From assembly GCA_029547025.1 (NCBI GenBank), contig JAKPQA010000220.1:1-44682 (forward strand): a DNA stretch of 44,682 bases. The letters are read 5' to 3'. The position numbers and the translations under genes were made by a program. The notes under the pieces are model-generated. The model did no database searches. It was not told the origin of the DNA and saw nothing but the letters and a program-made list of their open reading frames with translations. Shown piece after piece: positions 14,602 through 21,501 of the stretch; within the stretch, counting starts at the first letter, position 1, and every line of letters starts with the position of its first letter. This DNA comes from Armatimonadota bacterium (GTDB lineage: Bacteria; Armatimonadota; Zipacnadia; UBA1398; JAKPQA01).

Positions 14602-16296
14602 TCATCCCTCGGGCTGGAAGCGCACGGCCGCCAGGACCCAGCCGTTGGTCTCGAGGCGGAAGAACAGCACCGGGGCCGGTTGCGGCGGTGTGAGCGCCAT
14701 GGCGCAGCCTGCCGGGCCGTTCTGCACAGGGCTCGAGAAGGTCATGGGGAGCGCCTCAGCCATATCCTCGGCGATGCGCACGGCCAGCGCCCGGCGCTCC
14801 TCGGCGGTGATCGGCGTCTGGTTGCCAGCCGCATCCACCGCCATGATCGGGTCGGCCATGATCACCATCAGGTTGGGCACGTTGCGCTCGGCGACGCACT
14901 GGAACAGGTGGGAGCGGACGAGCGCGAAGTTGCGGAACCTGGCCTCGGACAGCGCGCCGAACCAGACCGGCACGCTGGCTTGGGCCAGGGCCAGCGAGGT
15001 CGTCTTCTGCACGGGCTCGAGCGCCCACACATCGGCACACTCGCGAGGGCCCACTTCGTACAGCACGCTGGACCCATCGGGTGAGAAGCCGGCGAGGCGG
15101 CAGCACTGCCCGTGGCCGGGTTGGCCCGGGTCGAGCCCGACGCGCCGGGGCTGGGTGCCCGTCTGGACGTCGAAGAGCCAGATGTCATCGCGCTCGTATC
15201 CATCGGGGGGCCGGTACCGCAGCAGGACCGCCAGGGAGCCGCCGTCGGGCGACCAGCACGGCGAGTGAGCTCGACCCGCCGCGAACTGGCTCAGCGGACG
15301 CGGGTTTGCGCCATCGGCGTCGGCCACGCCGATCTGGCCGTCGAAGGCATAGGCCAGGTGCTCGCCATCGGGTGACCACGCGGGCTGGCCCGCCTGAGGG
15401 ATCCTCACCGAGTCGCCCAGGGCCCGACCCTTGGGGTCGAGTGTGATGACCATGAGCCCGTCGGTGGCCTCAGCGGCGATCCGCCGAAAGCCCGATGCCG
15501 GGGACCAGGCTCCGGTGTAGACGATCCCCGAGGCGACCTCGACGATGGGCTGGGCCTTGTCGGCACGCACCGGCGCGACACAGAGGCTGCACTGACCCGT
15601 CCCCGCCTTCAGCCGCCGGAAGGCCAGAAGCTGACCATCAGGGGACCAGGCGGGGCTGTCGAAGATGGAGCCCGCCCACTCGGCGGCCGTGGAGTCGGTC
15701 ACCGCTACGGGTTTGGGGTCGTCGAGGCTCAGCATGTAGATGTTCCCCGCCGAGGAGTAGGCGAGCCGCCGGCCGGTTGGGGCCCACGAGAGCCCGTCCC
15801 CCGGCAGAGGCGGGGGCAGCTGGGCCACGGCGCGCCGGCGGGTGCCGTCATAGCCCTGAACCAGGAGTTCCCAGCGAGCGGTCTCTGGATTGGGCTTGAG
15901 GAATGCGACCTTGCAGGTGCGTTCAAGGTCTCCCCTGACGCTCAGCCGGTCACCCCGGACGGCGGTGACCACCTGGGAATAGGGATCGTAGCCGGGCTTG
16001 GCGAGGGTGATGCGCCAGTCCGCTGGGAAGGCCGTCGTGCTGTCGATGGTTATCTCGGCCGGTGTGACGCCCTTGCGGAACTCGGGAAGCCCGTTGGGGT
16101 GCCCCACCCAGATCTCGGCGCCGGCAGGATCGCTCTCGCACAGGATGGCAGCGGGGGGGAGTGCCGGCTCAGGGGGTCCCTGGTCTCCAGTTCGAGGCCC
16201 GGCTCCGGCCTGGGCCCCAGCCGGCCCGGCGGCGATGACGCAGCCCAGCAGGGTGGCCAGGGCTGACCGATGACCATTCCATCGCGAGCGATCCAT
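14602..16296 (-). CDS. Secreted PEGA-like and WD40-like (PD40/TolB) propeller protein
   Basis: A 564-residue exported protein: signal peptide about 1-29 ending AGAQA, a proline-rich spacer, a PEGA-like domain about 51-125 (ESDPAGAEIWV ... GVTPAEITID) and a TolB-like propeller about 140-440 with repeated W-S-P-D-G-x-x-L-A (SPAWSPDGQLLAF, QPAWSPDGEHLAY, PCWSPDGGSLAV, AGFSPDGSSVLY). The last ~120 residues are a separate domain I do not recognise. PEGA domains are often found in surface proteins that bind the envelope; PD40 propellers bind proteins or glycans. ATG at 16296 with GGGGAAACG upstream. Its neighbour at 16380 has the same propeller type, and the two may act together. Confidence 0.78.
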   Translation of the reverse strand: MDRSRWNGHRSALATLLGCVIAAGPAGAQAGAGPRTGDQGPPEPALPPAAILCESDPAGAEIWVGHPNGLPEFRKGVTPAEITIDSTTAFPADWRITLAKPGYDPYSQVVTAVRGDRLSVRGDLERTCKVAFLKPNPETARWELLVQGYDGTRRRAVAQLPPPLPGDGLSWAPTGRRLAYSSAGNIYMLSLDDPKPVAVTDSTAAEWAGSIFDSPAWSPDGQLLAFRRLKAGTGQCSLCVAPVRADKAQPIVEVASGIVYTGAWSPASGFRRIAAEATDGLMVITLDPKGRALGDSVRIPQAGQPAWSPDGEHLAYAFDGQIGVADADGANPRPLSQFAAGRAHSPCWSPDGGSLAVLLRYRPPDGYERDDIWLFDVQTGTQPRRVGLDPGQPGHGQCCRLAGFSPDGSSVLYEVGPRECADVWALEPVQKTTSLALAQASVPVWFGALSEARFRNFALVRSHLFQCVAERNVPNLMVIMADPIMAVDAAGNQTPITAEERRALAVRIAEDMAEALPMTFSSPVQNGPAGCAMALTPPQPAPVLFFRLETNGWVLAAVRFQPEG

Positions 16297-16379
16297 CGCC
16301 GTTTCCCCAACAGGGCACCCAGGTTCCCGGGAGCTCTCAGCAGTCGGTTCCGATGATAGAGGAGATGGGCGTCAGGGGT

Positions 16380-17936
16380 CTACTGTGGGGCCCAACACCA
16401 GTTGGGCCTCTCGTCCGCACTGGCGTTCCCGGTGAGATTACGCAGGTCGCCGCCATCGGTGGCGCGCATGGAGAACACCTCGAAGTCCTCGCCATCGCCC
16501 GGGTCGATGTCGCGGGTGAAGACGATTCGCGACCCGTCGCGCGACCATGTCGGGAACTTGTCGTCGCCCGGGTAGTCGGTCAGCCGGACGATGCTAGTCC
16601 CGTCGGCGTTCATGGTGCAGACCTCCCAGTTGTAGCCCGCGCCGGCTGCATAGACGCGCTGGAAGGCGATCCGGGTGCCATCGGGTGACCAGCTCGGCGC
16701 CCAGTCATCGTACTGGGTGTCGGTGAGCCGAGTGGGGTTCGCTCCGCTGGCCGACATGACATAGATGTGCAGCGGGCCATCGCGCTTTGAGGCGAAGGCG
16801 ATGCGCGTGCTGTCGGGCGACCACGCCGGGTACTGGTCATCTGCCGCGTTCGCGGTGAGGTTGGTCAGGCCGGAGCCATCGGCATGGGCCACGTAGATAT
16901 CCCAACTGGCGTCCGGACTCCGGTTGGAGTAGAAGGCGATCCTGGTGCCATCGGGCGACCAGCAGGGGCGGAAATCGTCGGCGGGGTCGTTGGTGATGCG
17001 TACCGGGGCCGAGCCGTCGGCGGCCATGGTGTAGATCTCCCAGTTGCCGTCGCGGTCGCTGTAGAAGGCCATCCGATCGCCCGCAAACGACCAGACCGGC
17101 CCTCGGTCGTTTGCGGTGTTGCTGGTGATGCGCGTCAGGTTGGATCCGTCGGCATCCATCACGTAGATCTGAGCGGACCCCGAACGGTTACTGTGGAAGG
17201 CGATCTGGTCCGCCGTCGTCGTGACGTGGAGCAGAGCGGAGCCCGAGATACCCGACTCGGTATCGGTGGCCGTGATCGTCACGGTCCCGGCGCCGACACC
17301 GGTCACGACGCCATTGGAGGCCACAGTAGCTACGGCGGCGTCGCTCGTGGTCCAGCGCCACGCGGAGGCGCCCACGATGACGATTGCGTTCGACGCGTTC
17401 CTGGCTGTGGCCGTGAGCTGGCTCGAACCACCCACAAACACGGTGGGTCCGGGGGCCGATACGCTCACCTGTGCCACCGTGGAAACCATGGTGAAGGGGA
17501 CATCCTGTATGCCCGAGCCGACGGTGCGCTCCACCTCGACGGTGGCCTGCATGATGCCGGAGCCCTCGGCAGTCGGATAGGCCGACGCGCGGATGATGCA
17601 TTCGAGGCCCGCGGGAAGACCACCCACGCTGACGGTCGGGTTGCTTCGGGTGGCGAGAGTCGTCCCGACGACGACCTGCGTGCCTTTGGTCTTGATGACG
17701 AAACGGACGCTCTGCGAACCCGTGGGGACGAGTGCGGCTTCGACCTGAGGGAAGTCGACGGTGAACCGGAACCCGCCGGTGTCGACCGGGGCAGTGGTGG
17801 TCGAGCACCCGCACAGGGCAGCCAACGCGGCGGCCACCCATGGGAGAGCAGCGCGGCGGCCGGCGGCCGGGTGTCCCAGCACACTACCGTCGCCGCAGCG
17901 GCATGGGGTCGAGCACAACAGACGGCTGGATCTCAC
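16380..17936 (-). CDS. Lipoprotein with Big_2 domain and six-blade TolB-like propeller
   Basis: A 518-residue predicted lipoprotein. The hydrophobic leader about 29-43 ends in L-C-G-C, with the lipid-carrying Cys at 44. Residues about 155-240 form a bacterial Ig-like Big_2 domain (VFVGGSSQLTATA ... ATVASNGVVTGVGAGTVTIT). Residues 243-518 are six ~43-residue PD40 blades of the pattern IYVMDADGSNLTRIT...WSPDGTRIAF, like TolB and protective surface propellers. The first possible start is GTG 17936 behind GGGGTG; an in-frame GTG at 17882 gives a more standard 26-residue signal peptide and may be the true start. 83 bp separate it from the downstream propeller gene. Likely anchored in the outer membrane. 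Confidence 0.85.
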   Translation of the reverse strand: MRSSRLLCSTPCRCGDGSVLGHPAAGRRAALPWVAAALAALCGCSTTTAPVDTGGFRFTVDFPQVEAALVPTGSQSVRFVIKTKGTQVVVGTTLATRSNPTVSVGGLPAGLECIIRASAYPTAEGSGIMQATVEVERTVGSGIQDVPFTMVSTVAQVSVSAPGPTVFVGGSSQLTATARNASNAIVIVGASAWRWTTSDAAVATVASNGVVTGVGAGTVTITATDTESGISGSALLHVTTTADQIAFHSNRSGSAQIYVMDADGSNLTRITSNTANDRGPVWSFAGDRMAFYSDRDGNWEIYTMAADGSAPVRITNDPADDFRPCWSPDGTRIAFYSNRSPDASWDIYVAHADGSGLTNLTANAADDQYPAWSPDSTRIAFASKRDGPLHIYVMSASGANPTRLTDTQYDDWAPSWSPDGTRIAFQRVYAAGAGYNWEVCTMNADGTSIVRLTDYPGDDKFPTWSRDGSRIVFTRDIDPGDGEDFEVFSMRATDGGDLRNLTGNASADERPNWCWAPQ

Positions 17937-17966
17937 TGCGGCACCCCGCTGGATCGGACCAGCCCC

Positions 17967-19427
17967 TCAGTTGGAGGCCTGGCCGTTGCGGCCCATGAAG
18001 CAAATCACGATGGTCTCCAGCATGAGCGAGAGGTCGAGCCAGACATTGCGTTGCTTGATGTAGTAGAGATCATACTCGGTCTTGCGGATGGATTCCTCCA
18101 GGGTGGCGGCGTAACCGTTACGGACAGTGGCCAGTCCGGTCACGCCGGGCCGGACGAGGTGCCGCAGGCGGAAGTAGGGGATCTGGCGTTCGAGGGTCTC
18201 GACGAACTCGGGCCGCTCGGGGCGCGGTCCTACCATGCTCATGTGGCCCAGGAGCACGTTCCAGCATTGAGGGAGTTCATCGAGGTGCGTTTTCCGGAGG
18301 AGGCGTCCGACGGGGGTGATACGCGGGTCGTCCTTCTGCGCGAACTGGGCGCCCGTCTCCTCGGCATTGCTCACCATAGTGCGGAATTTGTAGATGCGGA
18401 ACGGCCTTCCCTTGCGCCCGACACGGACCTGGGAGTAGATCACCGGCCCCGGGGACAATAGCGCGTTGAGGCCGGCAATCAGCGGGTACAGGACCGCTGC
18501 CAGGAGGAGCCCGGCCGTGGCCATGGCGACGTCGACCAGGCGCTTGACGGCGGCATAGATCAGGGAACGTTGCTGGTTCAGTCCGTAGAGCGCCCACGCC
18601 GAGTCCACATAGTGCACGGGGATCTTGTGGAAGTAGCGGGCGTAGAAGTCCTCCATCCAGATGACCTTGGTCCGCGTGGCCGCCAGTGCCGGGACGATCG
18701 GGACGGCCCGGGACCGACCCGTGGCAGGCAGGGCGGCGATGACGAGGTCGACCTGGTGCTGAGTCGCCAGGTTAGCCGCATCGGCGAACCGTCCCAGGAT
18801 GGGCCAGACGGCAACCGGGTGGCGACCCGGATCCTGACGGTCATCCACGTAGCCCACCACGGCGAATCGGGGCTCCTCGACGAACGGAAGGGTCTGGGCA
18901 GCCTCGATGCTGTGCTCGTTAACGCCGAGGATGAGGACGCGCTCGGGGAGTAGGTCGCCCGAGAAGCGCACGGCGAACTGGCGTGCCAGCGACGACACGA
19001 TGGCCAACAGCAAGAAGGCGACGGGCTTCACCACGTGGTTGGTTGATGCGCACAGGGTGAGGACGCCCAGCGCGCCGGCCGCAGCGATGAACAAGTCCTT
19101 GAACGTGGCGTGGGCACTGGCCACCCAGCGCGACTGGTACGCGAGGCCGTTGGCGGCCAGGAAGACGAACGTGACAGCGCCGAGCAGCCAGGCCGGCACG
19201 CCCGGTATGGTCAGCGCTGGCAGGTCGCCGGGGGGCGCGATGACGGTGGCCGCCCACAGGATGACTGAGGCCGCGATGAAGTCGTAGACCATCAGCGCCA
19301 ACGCGGCACGCTGTCGTACACGCGCCACCCGGCCGGGTGGGGGCGGTGCCACCGCCCGCCGTTCCTCGACCGCTTCGGGTGTCTCGCCTATGGGCGTGAC
19401 CTCGCCGGCCACGCCGATGTCAGCCAT
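17967..19427 (-). CDS. Polyprenyl-phosphate sugar (hexose-1-phosphate) transferase, WcaJ/WbaP type
   Basis: A 486-residue inner-membrane enzyme that starts exopolysaccharide repeat synthesis by moving a sugar-1-phosphate from a nucleotide sugar to undecaprenyl phosphate. After a ~45-residue polar N-terminus come four to five membrane helices (about 47-155), a CoA-binding-like Rossmann domain (RVLILGVNEHSIEAAQ), one more helix and the catalytic bacterial sugar transferase domain: KRLVDVAMATAGLLLAAVLY, SPGPVIYSQVRVGRKG, YKFRTMV, THLDELPQ and MVGPRPERPEF. The ATG at 19427 was chosen because GGAGG precedes it; 18 additional in-frame residues upstream look non-coding. No other polysaccharide genes are in the window except the envelope proteins downstream. 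The long leader region is described separately. Confidence 0.92.
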   Translation of the reverse strand: MADIGVAGEVTPIGETPEAVEERRAVAPPPPGRVARVRQRAALALMVYDFIAASVILWAATVIAPPGDLPALTIPGVPAWLLGAVTFVFLAANGLAYQSRWVASAHATFKDLFIAAAGALGVLTLCASTNHVVKPVAFLLLAIVSSLARQFAVRFSGDLLPERVLILGVNEHSIEAAQTLPFVEEPRFAVVGYVDDRQDPGRHPVAVWPILGRFADAANLATQHQVDLVIAALPATGRSRAVPIVPALAATRTKVIWMEDFYARYFHKIPVHYVDSAWALYGLNQQRSLIYAAVKRLVDVAMATAGLLLAAVLYPLIAGLNALLSPGPVIYSQVRVGRKGRPFRIYKFRTMVSNAEETGAQFAQKDDPRITPVGRLLRKTHLDELPQCWNVLLGHMSMVGPRPERPEFVETLERQIPYFRLRHLVRPGVTGLATVRNGYAATLEESIRKTEYDLYYIKQRNVWLDLSLMLETIVICFMGRNGQASN

Positions 19428-19900
19428 TGCGGACGGTCCTCCGCCAGGAAGGTAGGCCACTGGCCTGCGGCATCCTCCCACGGAGTGCGAGATCCGGCAA
19501 GGCTAGCGACGCACCTCGCCAGTCCCATAGCACTGAGCGCAAAGAAAGGACGCCCGGCTCCCCGGGGGTGGCGACGGACACATGATCCCGAAGGACCCGC
19601 CGCGCGGGCTTCGATGCCCCCCCATGCCTAAGGTGCCTCAAGAGCCCGGAGTTCACCACCGCGAGTGGCCACTGGTATGCACTGAGGGCACCCCTATGAC
19701 ACCATAAGCGGGGCCGCTGGAGCTCCGCAGCTCTGACCGGGACAACAGGGCTCATATTGGGAGTTAGCCTTCACTGATATTCGGCAGTGAAGGCAGAGCT
19801 CCCGCATCCCTCCTCTGGCAGGCTCCCCTTGCTCGAACCGGGACCATGCGGCGTAAGGGCCTCCGGTGCGTGCGGGCCTCCTGGGGGCAAGGGCAGCACT
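19428..19900. other. 473-bp non-coding region between dnaX and the sugar transferase
   Basis: No convincing gene is present on either strand. The only clear structure is the perfect inverted repeat at 19767-19794. The 340 bp between that repeat and the sugar transferase start would be a long 5' leader if transcription starts near the repeat. I looked for riboswitch-like conserved blocks, including GEMM (c-di-GMP) motifs, and could not support one. I found no convincing -35/-10 pair. Confidence 0.5.
19767..19794. repeat. Perfect 10-bp inverted repeat downstream of dnaX
   Basis: GCCTTCACTG (19767-19776) and CAGTGAAGGC (19785-19794) are exact inverted copies with an 8-bp A/T-rich loop. It lies about 107 bp after the dnaX stop and in front of the sugar transferase gene. 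There is no T-run on either strand, so a repressor site for the polysaccharide gene, or a weak terminator for dnaX, are both possible. A partial further match of outer bases extends the stem little. Confidence 0.5.
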
Positions 19901-21478
19901 TTAGTCCCCTTCAGTCAGTTCGACGCCGCCGCCAAAGATGTCAAGCACCAGCGCGTCGGCCGAGGGCGCCGGGGCCGATGGGGCAGTCTCACCGTTCTCC
20001 TGAGGCACGTGCTGGCACGAGATGCGCATGTTCAGGCCGTAGACGTCCTTGATCGCTGCGCGAATGCTTGGGCCGAACTCCTCGTTCCGTAGCCGCTCGC
20101 TGAACGAGTCGCAGCCGAACTTGCTGCCAAATGTGATGAGTAGCTCGTCTTCGCCCACACGCTCGGCTACCGATGATGCGAGGATTCCGCCCAGGCGGGG
20201 CATGCTCTCGGCGACCCGCAGCACTACTTTCTGCCAGTGGTCCGTCGCGCGCGCCGGCGCCGCGGCGCGCGCGGGCGGAGGCATCAGCACAGGTGGGTCA
20301 TCGTCGAGGCCGCACGCCGGCTGCGCGGGTACCGCAGGCGGGGGTGGCTCGGGCCACTGGGCCAGCGGAGCGGCCTCCGAGGATGGCGCCCGCGCGGGCG
20401 CCATCATGCCGACCAGGCTCATCTCCAGCAGGAGGCGGTGCTGATGGCTCCACTTCAGGTTCTCCCGCGCATCGGACAGCTCGCGGAGGCAGTCTACCAG
20501 CCGATCCATGGTGTACCCTTCGGCCTGCCGCCGCAGCCGCGCCACGGTGTCCTCGCTGGCCTCGAGGGCGCTGGCGGAGGTACATCCCGACTTGACCAGC
20601 AGCAGATTGCGGCAATGTCCGGTGAGCCCGTGGATGACCTGCGCGAAGTCCTTCCCCTCGTGGGCCAGGCCGTCGACCAGATGGAATACGGCGGCGGCAT
20701 CGGCCGCGGCCACCTGGTCCATGATTCGGAAGAACACTTCGTCGTCCAGGGTGCCCAGCACCGCATGGACGGCGTCGATGGTGACCTGGCCCTCGGCGTA
20801 GGCGCGGATCTGGTCGAACATGGTGATCGAGTCACGCACGCAGCCGTCGGAGAGCCGCGCGACGGCCCAGAGCGCCGCCTCGTCCACGGCGATGGACTCC
20901 CGCTCGGCGATGCGGGTCAGATGCTCGACCAATTGCGGCTGAGCGACCCGGCGGAAGTCGAACCGCTGACACCGCGACAGGATGGTGGGCAACACCTTCT
21001 GGGGGTCGGTGGTGGCCATGATGAAGTAGGCGTGGTCGGGTGGCTCCTCCAGGGTCTTGAGCAGCGCGTTCCACGCTGCCGTGGATAGCATGTGGACCTC
21101 GTCGATGATGTAGATGCGGAACCGGCCCCAGGAAGGTGCATAGCCAATGACTTCCTTCAGCTCGCGGATGTTGTCAACGCCGGTGTTTGAGGCGGCGTCG
21201 ATCTCGACCACATCCAGCAGCGAACCGTCGCGAATCGCCTGGCAGGCATCGCACGTGGTGCACGGATCAGGTGTGACGCCCTTCTCGCAACTCAGCGCCT
21301 TGGCCAGGATGCGCGCCGTTGTCGTCTTCCCCGTGCCCCTGGGACCACAGAACAAGTACGCGTGGGCCGGTTTTCCTGCCGACAGCGCGTTCCGGAGCGT
21401 GCGGCAGATGTGGTCCTGCCCAATGATTTCGTCGAAGGTTTGAGGCCGGTACTTGAGGTACAGTGACTGATACGCCAT
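19901..21478 (-). CDS. dnaX: DNA polymerase III subunit gamma/tau
   Basis: A 525-residue clamp-loader ATPase. Walker A GPRGTGKT at 45-52, a four-Cys zinc site at C64, C73, C76 and C79, Walker B DEVH (IIDEVHMLS) and the SRC motif in ILSRCQRF are all present. Domain III continues to about 360. A Pro/Ala-rich linker (about 365-430) leads to a ~95-residue C-terminal domain, shorter than E. coli tau (643 residues total). No A-run that could serve as a programmed frameshift site was seen, so one product is expected. ATG at 21478; the leader is very short because priA starts 23 bp away on the other strand. The linker DNA contains a strong hairpin at 20246-20273. Confidence 0.96.
   Translation of the reverse strand: MAYQSLYLKYRPQTFDEIIGQDHICRTLRNALSAGKPAHAYLFCGPRGTGKTTTARILAKALSCEKGVTPDPCTTCDACQAIRDGSLLDVVEIDAASNTGVDNIRELKEVIGYAPSWGRFRIYIIDEVHMLSTAAWNALLKTLEEPPDHAYFIMATTDPQKVLPTILSRCQRFDFRRVAQPQLVEHLTRIAERESIAVDEAALWAVARLSDGCVRDSITMFDQIRAYAEGQVTIDAVHAVLGTLDDEVFFRIMDQVAAADAAAVFHLVDGLAHEGKDFAQVIHGLTGHCRNLLLVKSGCTSASALEASEDTVARLRRQAEGYTMDRLVDCLRELSDARENLKWSHQHRLLLEMSLVGMMAPARAPSSEAAPLAQWPEPPPPAVPAQPACGLDDDPPVLMPPPARAAAPARATDHWQKVVLRVAESMPRLGGILASSVAERVGEDELLITFGSKFGCDSFSERLRNEEFGPSIRAAIKDVYGLNMRISCQHVPQENGETAPSAPAPSADALVLDIFGGGVELTEGD
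20246..20273. repeat. Perfect 11-bp G+C hairpin inside dnaX
   Basis: CGCGCGCGCCG (20246-20256) and CGGCGCGCGCG (20263-20273) are exact inverted copies with a 6-base loop, inside the Ala/Pro/Arg-rich linker of dnaX. The structure would be very stable in mRNA. Alternating GC repeats in Ala/Arg codons may create it by chance. Confidence 0.6.
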
Positions 21479-21501
21479 GATGGCTCATTATAGAATGCGC
21501 T

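Noticed and set aside
19482-19780. Possible GEMM (c-di-GMP) riboswitch before the sugar transferase
   Set aside because: Some GCAAAG and GACGC pieces occur, but their order and spacing do not match the conserved core on either strand.
20246-20273. Programmed frameshift site in dnaX
   Set aside because: The hairpin lacks an upstream A-run or other slippery sequence at the usual 5-9 nt distance.
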